From assembly GCF_028858725.1 (NCBI RefSeq), contig NC_084767.1, forward strand, positions 20,599,895 through 20,663,894: DNA of 64,000 bases. Reading direction: 5' to 3'. The notes beneath the pieces were generated by a model. That model had not been told where the DNA came from and made no database searches. It saw nothing but the letters and a program-made list of their open reading frames with translations. Made by a program: the position numbers and the translations under genes. This document shows positions 1 to 17,702 of the stretch, piece by piece (positions within the stretch are counted from its first letter, which is position 1; the number at the start of each line of letters is the position of its first letter). The stretch comes from Colius striatus. Lineage: Eukaryota > Chordata > Aves > Coliiformes > Coliidae.

Positions 1-662
1 AGATATGAAGTAACCACTACTACTCATCTGCACTATATTATTGAGCATTTTGGCAACACAAGAATATATCTCCAGTACGTAGACTTTGAATAGCGGACAA
101 GGGGAATAGTTCTTGACAGTTTAAATTACCATTGTTTTAACTTAACTGTCAAATCCCAAATTCCAGTTTTCAAGCCAAGCTTTCCACTGTTGCAAGCAGA
201 TCCAGCTCCACAGATGACAGCGAAACATGGTAACTTACACCATTGATGACGTGGGCTTCATTTTGTTCATTTACCTCAATAATTACTGAAGGCTATGCCA
301 ACACTCAACCAAAAGATATCTCACCTCCTCCTTAATGTGTTTAGGAGGGCTAGAGAAACATTACAAGGGCTAGAGAAAACTAACAAACTGCAATTGCAGG
401 TGCACTCTTTTCCTAATGCTTTGCATTGCATATGTATTTAGCATGTCAGCAAGCCAAATCCTTACGGACCAGGCCAATCACTCTCCTACTTTAAGGTGTT
501 AGCTGCCAACAGAGTGGTTGAATCTCCTACATCTCTTTACTGCTGAGAAATGACAATGAGAAGTTTGTAGGACTTTTGCAAACCGAGGTGCATTGCAGAG
601 TTCTGTCAAACACAAAAAGCTAAGGCATCAGAGAGAACACACAAACTCTTTTGGTTACTGAC
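1..662 (-). other. JAKMIP2 intron 3, 3'-ward sequence
   Basis: Intronic sequence downstream of the CTG|GTCAGT donor. I looked for the next JAKMIP2 exon (expected to begin MDEIKAKD) and did not find it, so it lies beyond the window. No repeats are recognised. Confidence 0.6.
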
Positions 663-6765
<6,103 letters not shown>

Positions 6766-9700
6766 CTGTGGGAAATAAGACATACTATTATTATTTGTTA
6801 GTGGACATTGCAGCATGACAGCTCACATGGTTACAGAATACAAGAGACAGTTCGCTTCTTCAAACACTGCAATCTTTGTCTGAAAACCTGTAAGGGAGAT
6901 CCCAGCACAATCAGGCCTCTGTATGCAAGTCTGGTATATTAGTGGAGATTCCATATATGACCATTTTCTGTTCTCAGAAAAGGGCACCATGCAATGAAGA
7001 TAGGTGTTTATCACAGGACTTTGTGCTTTTGAGAGTATAAGACTAGAAATGACAGGTCATTTAATCCAAGCCTCGCAGTTTAAGGTAACCACAAAGTAGT
7101 CACTTCAGTCTCAAGGGTCTAACAACAATATCATCCTTTTATCCTTACCAACTCTTGATCCCTTCCAAGACCCTGTGACCTCAAAGACTTTCTACAATAC
7201 ACCTACAATCTGTTACAGGAGGAAAGAGAAAGCCCTCACCAGCATTCTTGATCTCTGTAGAAGTAGAGAATTAATGATATGCAGAGCATGTATTGGACTA
7301 GAAATTGTTCCATTTGCCATTTCCAAAGGATTGCAAAAAAACCTCAATGATTTGCATAAACTGAACTTTTTAGGGAAAATTCTGTCCTAAGCCAAAGTGA
7401 TTCAGTAAGCTTAAACCCAAACACACCAGCAAGATATGCAAATCAGGATGCCAAGGTTTTTTCTATGTCACTAAACATGAATGTCCTTCTGTCTCATATA
7501 CCTGTTGTGGTAGGGCTGGTTACAAATGATAGCAGGGTCTGATCCATATTTCACACAGAGCCTTATATTCAGTACTGGTAACAAAGGATCTAATCTTGCT
7601 AGTCACACAAAGACTTTTCATCAAGAGAGTTGAAACAGTGCATCAGAGTTGAGCCTGCTGAAGGTGTGTATGACTGAGAAAGCAAATGGGCTTTGGAAAG
7701 CAGTTAATAAAAACTGCTTGTTCATATCATGTATCGTGTGATACAGGACACAGCTGATTTATTGCTGGCTTGGAAAAAAAGCAGGCTAGATGGAATAGAA
7801 ATTGGCAAGGAAGCAGAAATCTTAAACTGTCAATGCCAAATGAATACTAACTTGTGAAGACTTTCAGGTTTGAACAAAGGATGACATTTTCCCTAGATTA
7901 ACCATGAAAATGATGGCTTTTGATAAAGAAGAAAAAAAGCAAAGCAGTAAGGAGAAAAGATTCAGATATTCACAGGAGATAATCTCTTGCATAGGGGAAA
8001 CACATCTTTGCTGTAAGATTCTCAACCACCCTGAAAGCAGAAAGCATTTCTGAGACTCCCTACAGCAGAGAGAAGGAAAGGCTCTGAGCTCAGGTAGCAG
8101 CTCTTGTTGGCTATAGCTGCCTTCACAACCCGCACACTTCAGTAATCACCGCAGCTGGCACACAGCACCAAGGGCACCCAGCCATGACATGTGGTGAGTC
8201 ACTGTCAGGTCAGCCTCCCAGAGGCTAGTGGCAGTTCATCAAAGATGAATGTTTTCATTCAGAAATGAGATACTTTAGATGTTTAGGCTTAAAGGAATAA
8301 AGACAGATAATTATAGATATCATCACCCTGCAAATCGAATGCTAAAGTGCCACCAGTCACTGCACATGGGCAGCGCAAACTGGAAACACAGCAGGACAGG
8401 TCACATCAAAGTGCAACACAGCATGCACACCTGAGTTAGGAAAAGATCATGTGAAGGGAAAATCAGATTGAGGTGCAAAAAACATTCTCAGTCTTCTATA
8501 AGAGAGTAATTTAATGCCTAACAGCTAACCAAACAGGCATTTATATTTTTCTCCTCTGCAGAAGTAAACCACAGGTTTACCATTTAAATACAAAGCCATT
8601 CTAGAGACAGCCGAGATGCTACTAATGCACCAGTGCCATATAGCCTAAATATGACTTGGATGTTATTTACTGGGAAGTTCTTCTGGTTACTTCTGCTGCG
8701 TCTTTCCAGACATGAAGTCAGCACTCAACCACAGCTCTAGTGTTGCCAGGCTTTTCCGATCTTCCCTGACAGAAATTTAGAAAGGTGATTAAGCAGGGAT
8801 GGATGAGGGCAAAAACATCCATTGAAAAAAGAAAAAGGAACTGAGGCAAAGATGGGAACCTACAAGATGGGCTTCAGGAATAAATCCTGACAGTTAAAAA
8901 ATTCTTTAACAGAAACAGAAAAGTGTTTCTGAGCCAAAGAAAGGCACGGAGGAAAAAAATAAGTGAGAGGGGCTCATGTCCACCTTTTAGGGCTATTCTT
9001 CTTTGATTCTTGAAATAAAGTAACTACCTCTTAGGATGCCAGTGGAATGATATTAGGCTGATAATACATTAATAGAGCTGATGTTACAGCAGATACAACG
9101 TGTATATGAAGATACACACACATATGCTTATACTCCATTAAGCAGAAATAACAGGCTGCTTTATTGGTATTTCCTCTACCAGAGTAACTCCTCTGCAGAG
9201 CTTTACTCTGTCAACAACAAATGTAGTAGCTGTATCCTGAAACATTGACCAAAACGTATCTATAAAACTCAGAATGCTGTCAGTTATTTTATCTTACTTT
9301 TTGCTTATCTATACCACTCTTCTAAAAAGCATTGTGCACTTCTTTCTTAAATTCCCCCACTTTTCAAGCTTTCACCTCTCCCAAGACCATTTGAAGGTCA
9401 GTGTCCTACAGGGCTCCTCTCAGCACAGGGCCAAGGTGTTCTCACAGTAGTGGTGTAGCCCTGCTCCCATGGGAGCTCTTGGATGTTCTGTCACTTACAG
9501 AGCCTGCAAATCACTGTTATGAGCATCATGGGCAGAGGAGCACACAGTGCCTCTAGGGTTGCCTTACTGTCACTGGAGTGTCCTGGCTTATCTAATGGTC
9601 ATTCCTTCATGCACGCGCTGAAGGGCACCAGCTGGTAAAGTCCCCTGCTTCCAACTGAAAGCCTCAAGGATAAAGAATGAAGATTGATTACAGGAAGTAC

Positions 9701-9945
9701 GGGCCACATCGAGAAAATACAAGGGTGTTTAGGAAAGAAAAGTGGGTATATTGGCTATTTTTAAAATGTAGGGACAGTCAAACAACACCACCTTCTCACC
9801 ACTCCTCACCATTGGAAGAATATCCTGAAGTTGTGAATGTCAGTCAAGTTTTTAAAATCAGAAACTGGGGAATAAACTCGCAAGGGCAAAGCTGGGAACG
9901 TTCCATAAACTAGCCTTCACAGTGTACCATGCTCTGAATTAAATG
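6766..9945 (-). other. JAKMIP2 intron 1, leftmost 3.2 kb
   Basis: Intronic, AT-rich, with a short (CA)n-like patch near 9,114. No recognisable transposon, exon or RNA gene. Some purine-rich low-complexity sequence occurs at 8,820-8,970. Confidence 0.5.
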
Positions 9946-9965
9946 GAGACTTACTGCTATATAAA

Positions 9966-10018
9966 CTGCATCTGACTACGGATCAGAAGATTGCAGGTTC
10001 GACTCCTGCCTGGCTTGC
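9966..10018 (+). pseudogene. tRNA-Arg(ACG)-derived 3' two-thirds, fused to a CR1
   Basis: The stretch contains the anticodon arm TCTGA-CTACGGA-TCAGA (perfect 5-bp stem, anticodon ACG), variable loop AGATT, T arm GCAGG-TTCGACT-CCTGC (perfect stem, intact B box) and an acceptor 3' strand CTGGCTT. This matches vertebrate tRNA-Arg(ACG) closely. The 5' acceptor strand and D arm are not recognisable upstream (only scattered matches from 9,946), so it cannot fold as a full tRNA and lacks an A box. About ten bases after it, CR1 sequence begins. I read it as a tRNA fragment joined to a LINE by template switching, not a functional gene. Confidence 0.75.
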
Positions 10019-10027
10019 TGGTTAGGA

Positions 10028-10834
10028 TTTAGACCTGGACAGGCTGGGGAGTTGGGTGGGGAGAAATATAATGAAATTCAACAAGGGAAAGTGTAGAGTC
10101 TTGCACCTGGGAAAGAATCACCTCTTGTACCAGTACAGGCTGGGGTATGAACTCTGAGAGAGTAGTACAGGGGAAAGGACTTGGGGGTTCTGGTGGACAT
10201 CAGGATGCCCATGAGCCAGCAATGTGTCCTTGTGGCCAAGAAGGCCAATGGCATCCTGGGGTGTATTAGAAGGGGTGTGGGCAGTAGGTGGAGAGAGGTT
10301 CTCCTCCCCCTTTACTCTGTCCTCATGAGACTGCATCTGGAATATTGTGTCCAGTTCTGAGTCTCAGTTCAAGGACAGGGAGCTGCTGGAGAGAGTTCAG
10401 CACAGGCCCACAAAGACGATTAAAGGAGTGGAACATTTCCCTTATGATGAAAGGCTGAGGGAGCTGGGGCTCTTCAGCTTGGAGGAGGCTGAGGGGTGAC
10501 CTCATTCATGTTTACAAATACGTAAAGGGTGGGTGTCAGGAGGATGGAGCCAGGCTGTTCTCAATGATGTCCAATGATAGGACAAGGGGAAACAGGTGTA
10601 AGCTGGAACATAAGAGGTTCCAAACAAACATAAGGAAAAACTCCTTCACTGTGAAGGTGATGGAGCACTGGAACAGGCTGCTCAGAGTTGCTGAGTCTCC
10701 TCTGGAGACATTCAAAACCCACCTGGATGAGTTCCTGTGTGAGCTACTGTAGGTGGTCCTGCTCTGGCAGGGGGGTTGGACTAGATGATCTTTCAAGGTC
10801 CCTTCCAACCCTTGAGATCCTGTGATTCTGTGAT
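10028..10834 (+). mobile_element. CR1 LINE 3' fragment, tRNA-chimeric at its 5' end
   Basis: It starts at GATTTAGACCTGGACAGGCTGG, a region normally internal to CR1. It runs through the ORF2 C terminus ([24 protein letters not shown] frame at 10,564-10,752, [18 protein letters not shown]) and ends in a (GTGATTCT)-type tail. There are frame disruptions upstream of 10,560. The 5' neighbour is the tRNA-Arg fragment. The tail differs from the ATTCTATGA type, indicating another CR1 subfamily than the copies at 4.1 and 45.2 kb. Confidence 0.92.
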
Positions 10835-12274
10835 ATTTCTTAATTGTAATTCAAGCACCTTATGGCTATATATGGGTGTCTAGATAGTGTTTGCCTTTGT
10901 TCTCATTGCTCTCTGCTCTCTCCCTCCTTATCTTTCTCTGGATCCCAGTGCCCATCCTGTTCCCTTTTCCAAACTTTTTGGAGTCTTCGAGGCAGTCCTT
11001 GAAATTACTGACTGTGAGACCCCAGGACTGACAACAATCAGAGCACTGCTGAGTTTCTGGTCATGAGCTGAGAAGACAAGGCTTGGAGCAAAGGAAGAAA
11101 AAGCACACAAGACACAGCAGAACATTTTCTGCTCATGTGAAAGGAAAAGTGGAATATAAAATCTGAAACTATTCTCTTGTAATAAAACACCAGTGACTCA
11201 GTGGTTCAGAAACTGAAGGTGCTTTTATTGCTTGAATCCCTTTCTTTCCTTACTGTAAGCCTGTGTGGTTCATTGCTTTCACTAGCATTGTCAGGTTTAA
11301 TATTATCCTGCAGTCTCTTCCACCAAAGTTCAGATTTCACAGACATGGTAACAGTAAATAAATAACTTTCTTTATAATAATATTAAGAACAATTTCATTT
11401 ATAATAATAACTTCAGGAGTTCTGTTATTTTGCATGCACTTTGCCTTTTGATACAAGTGATGCTTGGTCAAAACATGAAGATTTGCTCTGGAAAGCAAAA
11501 GGCTTCATTTAGTGACTAAAGCCAGCACAACAATCTTTTGATATGCAAATACCGAAAACCAGGAAGCACCAGAACCAGACACAAGTGAATTACAAGTGTG
11601 GGTACACACTCTGTCTACCTGGCCTGCAGAGAATGAATGTGGCATAGCTGGGAATGTCACCAGGAATTTAAGGCGGTGTGCAACTTTCCTGGTGAACATA
11701 AAGAAAATCTGTAGAGCATAAGGATGAAGCAGCTGTCAAGGATGGCAGGATAATTGATGAATGCACAATGCTCTTAAGCAGTCAGTGTAAACTGCATCAT
11801 AAAGGGCCACAATCTATGATTTTGTGATTCTATGAATCTTATTCTGCTGAAACCACGGCAGACTGCCATCTGCCTTTTCTGAAGTCTCTCTGAGAAACAG
11901 ACAAAGAAAATTTTCCAATTTGCCCAACTTAAAAGGAGTTCATAAATAGGAATAAGCTCAGGAGAAGTACTGCCCTCCTCAACGTTTCTTAAAGTGAAAC
12001 TAGATGCAGGTAACTCCCTGAGTCTTGATGCAACAGCAGGGAGGCCCTGAACACCTCCAAGTCTCCTGCACACCTTGGAAGATCTGATGGCAAGTTCTTC
12101 AGTTACAGCACATCCAACACCTCATGTAAGTTTACCTAACAGAGAACTTGAGATGGGTTTTCTGAGCTCAACACAGCACTTCAGGTATTAACGGCAATTG
12201 ATTTGAAGAAGTCACACTTTGTGGGACTGGCTGCAATTCTGCTCTGGAATTCTCTAGAAAGGGGAATGACTGCA
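10835..12274 (-). other. JAKMIP2 intron 1 sequence
   Basis: Unique intronic DNA. A short TCTATGATTTTGTGATTCTATGA-like remnant near 11,813-11,837 may be the tail of a decayed CR1. Nothing else is recognised. Confidence 0.5.
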
Positions 12275-13347
12275 TGTCATGGGTCTGCATGGAGCTATTT
12301 CTGGTAACAAGGAAAGGACTGTAAAGATGGCTCCTGTAAGAAGTTGCTCCAAACTTTCCCTGGCTCTGACTCAGACGCACCTCTGGGGCTGAGTCAATTG
12401 GGCTCCTCCACAATGACTTTTTAAGAAGAAGAAGTTGGAAGAGGAAGGTTCTTCCTGTCCTTCCCTCTTTTCTGGGAGGTGGTAGAAGGATGAGAGAGAA
12501 GAGACCATGCAGACTGAGGTCAGTGAGGGATGAGAGGAGGAGATGTACTGGAGCAGAGATTCCCCTGCATCCCACGGTGAGATGGCAGCTGTCACCCTGC
12601 AACACATGGAGAGGAGTGGTGAAGCTGAGATTTGTTGGCAGCTCGTGGAAGACCCCATGCCAGGGGTCCAGACTGTGCCTGGAGAAGGCTGTGAATTTGT
12701 GGGAGTGTAGCATTGCAGCAGAAGGTGGCCAGAATGCTGCTGGCCGCAGAGAAGTCTCACACTGGAGTAGTGTGTGAGAAGAAGCTGCAGCCCTTGAGAC
12801 AGACTCATGCCAGAGAGGTTTGCTAAGGACTGTATCCTATGGGAGGGACTCTGTGTTGAAGCAGCAAAAGAACGTGAGGAGTCTTCCTCCTCTGAGAAAA
12901 AAGAAGTAGCAGAGACTATCTGTGCGGGACTGATAGTCAGTCAGGGGGACAGACTGACTGTCCCCCTGCACTGCTGAAGGGGAGGAGGCAGAGATATCAG
13001 GAGCAAGGAGCTGAGCCTGGGAAAAGGGGAGTGGAGGGGGAAGGAGATCTTGAAGTGATGGTTGTATTTTCCTCATCATCCTGTTCTGTTTTTGCTTTCT
13101 TCTGTCTGTTCTGCTTCTAGTAGGTGGTAGAATAAACTGTTCTTACTTCTAAGTGAAGTAGTTGAGTCTGTTTTGCCTGGAGCCATAACTGTCAGTGAGC
13201 CCTCCCTCTCAATCCACAAGGCCCTTGAGTATCTTTTTTTCAACCCATCTTGATGGGGTCTCCACAATCCTACAGCAAGTGGGGGTGTACGGGAGGGTGA
13301 GCAAGAGGCTGCACGGTGCTTCGTTGCCGGCCAAGTCACGTGCCACA
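12275..13347 (-). mobile_element. Endogenous retrovirus LTR (solo LTR-like), minus orientation
   Basis: About 1.07 kb. Read on the minus strand, it opens near TGTGGCACGTGACTTGGC and closes CCCATGACA, a TG...CA form. Landmarks shared with the copy at 26.3 kb include GGCAACGAAGCACC, GGCAAAACAGACTCAACTAC, the TTTATTCTACCACC stretch, the CACCTCTCC/CTCACTGACC CT-rich region, and GTTGC-CTTCTTAC near the 3' end. No retroviral gag, pol or env frame flanks it, so it is probably a solo LTR. Long open frames inside (for example 12,168-12,713) are incidental. No clean target-site duplication is visible. Confidence 0.75.
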
Positions 13348-14136
13348 TTATCACTTCCCCACCTTAGCTTCCATGGAAAGGAAACCTGCATAATTTGAAA
13401 GAGAGCCTCAACATATTCCTACTGTGTCTCTTGATCTGGACATCAGGCTGGAGAGCCAGACTTCCCAGTAAGCTATGGGGCACATTTACTCTGCAGTCTG
13501 TGTGTGGTTTTCACTGTCCAATAGCAGAGCTTTAAGCCTTTTTTCCCAGTTTTTGCTTTAATAAAAGCATTTGGCAGCTGTCTCAAAATGCCTCTGATAA
13601 TGCCAAGATGATTTGCACTGGTGTAGCTACAGAATAATTGCCCTGAAGTCAAGGGAGAGATGCCAGTTAAACCATAGAAATTAGAAGGAAAAAAAAACCC
13701 TCGTGCATAGATTTTTTTTCCTTATATCCAACAAGATTTACTCTGTTACTTAGGGTACTGCTCCACAAATAAACCAAGTACAATGGTTATGCTCAGCCAT
13801 TTTCTTGCAACAGCCACTATAAGCAATATGAAGAATAAGTTTTAACTGATGCAACACCTTTTTGTGTACCGTGCATCTAATTCTTACATCACCAAATTTT
13901 CACCTGTGTCTAGTAGGTAGACAAACCTTCTCTCTTTCCCAAATGACAGCAAAATAGGGTATGGTTAGACTAGTTATAATTAAAACAAGGATTGACACTG
14001 GTTTTAACACAAAAAGTAGAAGAGATGAGTTACAGAGGCATAAGGCCTTCCTCCTCTTGAAAACTGATGAAATACTGCTCCCAAGAATTCACTTGTTCAT
14101 CAACACACTGGTACCCATATCCACAGAAAGAGAACT
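13348..14136 (-). other. JAKMIP2 intron 1 sequence
   Basis: AT-rich DNA without identified features between an LTR and a CR1 remnant. Confidence 0.5.
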
Positions 14137-14345
14137 AACAAAGATGCATCAGGGGAAGATTAGATTGGAGGTTAGGAAACATTTCTTTACAGAGAGGATG
14201 ATCGAACAGTGGAACAGGCTTCCTAGAGTAGTGGTTGATGCCCCACGCCTATCAATGTTTAAGAGGCATTTGCACAATGCCCTTAATACAACGCTTTAAC
14301 TTTTGGTCAGCCCTGAAGTGATCAGTCTTTTGTACTAGATTTAGC
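14137..14345 (+). mobile_element. Short, diverged CR1 3' fragment
   Basis: The frame here reads IRLEVRKHFFTERMIEQWNR, then LPRVVVDAPRLSMFKRHLHN, the CR1 ORF2 C-terminal signature. The DNA matches the copy ending near 23,990 (GGCTTCCTAG, GTTTAAGAGGCATTT, ACGCTTTAACTT). The usual microsatellite tail is absent or decayed. The open frame extends upstream to 13,961, but that part is not recognisably CR1. Confidence 0.75.
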
Positions 14346-15430
14346 TTGAATTTGATGCATTTCTAAATATCTGTTTTCACCAATGCTTGCTTGCAGACTG
14401 CAGTGAGGAAGTAACCTTCCATAAAAACCCCTGGTATCTTGCAATACCACATACTCCCCACAGAGTGCTAATTATATTCCTGAAGAGCACTGTCCCTGTG
14501 CTCTGCTGTGGGAATCTAGGCAAGTTAGGAGGCTGATTTCACTGACTGCCATGTCCTTACTACACTGAGCACTCTCAGTTCCAAACGAGAGAAGAGAGCC
14601 AACAAGATATACTAATTCTCAGGAGTGCATATCGCCAAATCCCAGATTAAGTAAGAGAACAGAGCAGTACCCTAGATAAATAAATTCCCTTGATTTCAGC
14701 TGGACATACCCTTCAGCATATAGACCTCTATATAAAGTACGCAGAGCATAGTTTTGATGCAATTAGACTTACCAACTCAAGGAAACTAACAACATCATAG
14801 CACTCCTAGACTGTGAGAATAACATGACCCTAATAACTGTTTCAAAACCTGGTAGTCTATTTGGCAATACAACCAGAAATTGCAAGATGCAATGACTGCG
14901 AAGTACAATAGCAGCTGGAGTGTCCCCCAGCTTTGCCCTCTAACAGCACGTCAGTATAATCTGTAGAAATTATTGTTGGAACCCTTGGAGGCAGAAAAAC
15001 CTCTGCTTAAGTAAAAGAGAGTTTAAAAAATATTAAAAATCATATGTGCAGATTTCCATCCAAGATAGCACAATTAAACCCATCCCTAAAGCACAATAAA
15101 TTCAGTCTGGAGCTCACAAGAAAAAATATTATTTTGCCACTCTCCCCAGAAAATCCATCCCATAAATACTGAACAGCTGTGCACGTTTCCTTTGAGATGC
15201 ATCTTGAATGAAAATCCACATTAATTCACTGAAGATTTTGCCCCAATTTTATGAGAAGTAGTAACACATTACTAAAGGCTGTGGAGTATTTATCAGCAAG
15301 AGATCATGCATACACTTGAAGTTAATTAGAACTGCTACTGTATGGAAAGGCACACTTGAATATTGAGGCTTGGTTTCAGTTTTGTTGGGTTTTGCTTTGG
15401 TGCTTAAGATCAATTAAGGTTTAGCTGCAT
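14346..15430 (-). other. JAKMIP2 intron 1 sequence
   Basis: No recognisable gene or repeat. Confidence 0.5.
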
Positions 15431-16373
15431 GATCGTAGAAACATAGAATGGTAGGGGTTGGAAGAGACCTTTAGAGATCATCTAGTCCAACCTCTCTGCT
15501 AAAGTAGGTCCATCTAGATCAGGTCACACAGGAATGTGTCCAGGCAAGTTTTGAAAAGGAGATTCCACAACCTCCCTGGGCAGCCTGTGCCAGGGCTCCC
15601 TCTCCTGAACAGCAAAATAGTTTTTTCTTATGTTTAAGTGGGACTTTTTGTGTTCCAGCTTCATCCCATTACCCCTCGTCCTGTTGCTAGCTACAATAGA
15701 AAAAAGGTATGTCCCAACCTCCTAACACCCATCATTTAGATATTTGCAAATGTTAATAAGATCCCCCCTCAGTCTCCTCTTTTTTAGACTAAACAGCCTG
15801 AGTTTCTGCAGCCTTTCCTCATCAGGAAGATGTTCCAGTCCCCTAATCATGTTGGTGGCCCTGCACTGGACTCTCTCCAGCACTTCCCTGTCCCTCTTGA
15901 GCTGGAGAGCCCAGAACTGGACACAGGACTCCAGATGAGGTCTCACCAGGGCAGAGTAGAGAGGGAGAAGAACCTCCTTTGACCTGCTGGCCACACTCTT
16001 CTTGATGCCATTCAATGCCAGGATGCCATGGGCCTTCTTGGCCATGAGGGCACATTGCTGGCTCATGGTTAGTTTATTATGTCAGGATTTCCAGGTGTCT
16101 CTCTGCAGAGCTGCTCTCCAGCAGGTCAATCCCCAGCCTGTACTGGTGCATGGGATTGTTCCTCCCCAGGTGCAGGACTCTGCACTTGTCCTTGTTGAAC
16201 CTCATGAGGTTCCTCTCTGCCCAACTCTCGAGCCAGTCAAGATCCTACTGCTCCAACTCAATTCTGTGCCATTGATCACCATCCTCTGGGTTCTGTCATT
16301 CAGACAGTTCTCAATCCACCTCACTGTCCACTCATCCAAGCCACACTGCCTGAGCTTTCTCATGAGGATCATG
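15431..16373 (-). mobile_element. CR1 LINE 3' fragment, about 0.94 kb
   Basis: The reversed tail (ACATAGAATGGTAGGGGTTGG) leads into the ORF2 C-terminal region; the open frame at 15,722-16,066 shows [16 protein letters not shown] and [15 protein letters not shown]. It reaches further 5' than most copies in the window, into the block ending CTGAGCTTTCTCATGAGGAT. It is the same subfamily as the 4.1-kb copy but more damaged (small deletions near 15,555 and 16,080). Confidence 0.92.
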
Positions 16374-16728
16374 ATACAAACAGGTAGAAAAGTTTATTTA
16401 TATTCATACTCCCTGAGGTCTGAAACAAATATTAGTCTCATAGTATGACAAGCACTGAGTGTGCAGATAATGGTGTGCTGCTTCCCGTGGAAGAACAAGC
16501 CACTGAAAATGTAAACACCTTAGGGAAAGCACTCTGTAATCATTAAGACAATGTAAAAAGACAACTACAACTGCATGAGCAATTCCACTAGAAGCTTCTT
16601 CCTACTTACTCTCTTTAATCTTCTGTTTTCCTTCCTTCCTTCCTACAATTTTCACCCATTGCTATTACTTTTCTTTTGGCTTACAAGCTTATCCTTTCTA
16701 GATGTTTTTTTCTTTTATTTGTTCTTTC

Positions 16729-17057
16729 ACAGAATCATAGAATGGTAGGCATTGGAAGAGACCTTTAGAGATCATCTAGTCCAACCCCCCGCCGCAGAAG
16801 CAGGTCCACCTAGATCAGGTCACACAGGAAGATGTCCAGGAGGGTTTTGAAGACCCCCAGAGAAGGAAACTCCACAACTGCCCTGGGCAGCCTGTGCCAG
16901 GGCTCCCTCACCTGAACAGTGAAACAGTCTTTCCTTATGCCTAAATGAAACTTTTTGTGTTCCAATGTCTTTCCATTACCCCTTATCCTATCACTAGATA
17001 CAACAGAAAAAAGTCATGTCCCAACCTCCTGACATCCGCCATTTAGACATTTGCACT
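16729..17057 (-). mobile_element. CR1 LINE 3' end fragment
   Basis: The sequence begins AGAATCATAGAATGGTAGGCATTGG-like and proceeds through the conserved TCTAGTCCAACC and CAGCCTGTGCCAGGGCTCC blocks to ATTTAGACATTTGCA, where it stops. The orientation matches the copy 360 bases to its left, so these are two independent nested or neighbouring insertions. Confidence 0.9.
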
Positions 17058-17229
17058 CGTTATTCTTTTCTATGGCATTCTAGAAATCTTCTTGCTAACA
17101 CCTGGGTATAGTAATATAGTAGCAGAAGTATAGATTAAAACTACACCTACGCATGCTCCCAAATTGATATCAGCAAAGCATACCAGGGAAATAACACAGT
17201 AGCTGCTTCAACAGAGCATATCAAAGAAG

Positions 17230-17702
17230 TAGCTAAGTCAGGACAATGATGACCCACAACAAAACAGACACAAAAGTTGTAATAACTGGATGTACACACT
17301 GAGATATACATCCTAGCCTGATGGGGAGAGTGACAAAACCAGAAATTGCCAAGACACAAGTTGTGTCCTGAGGTGACTTGAGCAAATCAGGGTAAAAAAA
17401 GTGAGGGTATATTCTCCAGATGACCACCAGAGATCCCCAGAGACCACCTTCTCATTTAACTGAGCAGTGAGATGTGCATTGCACAAGTCATTTGCAAATG
17501 TAGAAGGCTTCTTAGAAATAGGCAGGTAATTCTTGGAAATTGTATGAATATGCATCTTGTAACTGTATAAAGCTATATAAAGCTTTCCAAGCTCGTGTGT
17601 GCATGACTGGTGGAGAGATCCCCCATTCACTCAGCACTGCAATAAACTAATCTTGGCCTTCTAAACCATGAAAATTGTTTCGGAGGGCAATTATTTGTTA
17701 CA
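17230..17702 (+). mobile_element. Probable ERV LTR with TATA box and poly(A) signal
   Basis: A TATA-like element (GTATAAAGCTATATAAAGC, about 17,564) is followed by GGTGGAGAGATCCCCC and, about 70 bases on, CACTGCAATAAACT (AATAAA at 17,641). The end is TTATTTGTTACAG. This U3-R-U5 layout resembles avian ERVK-type LTRs. The 5' boundary is not clear; it might begin anywhere from 17,100 to 17,350. No target-site duplication was confirmed. Confidence 0.55.

Noticed and set aside
9946..10018. Functional tRNA-Arg gene
   Set aside because: The 5' acceptor strand, D arm and A box are missing; only 11 of 26 upstream bases match the expected 5' part, which is near chance.
12168..12808. Minus-strand frames of 181 and 145 codons
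   Set aside because: They lie within or across an LTR and show no retroviral or cellular protein motif.
13961..14299. 112-codon plus-strand frame as a host gene
   Set aside because: Its last 50 residues are the CR1 ORF2 C terminus; the upstream part is fortuitous extension.
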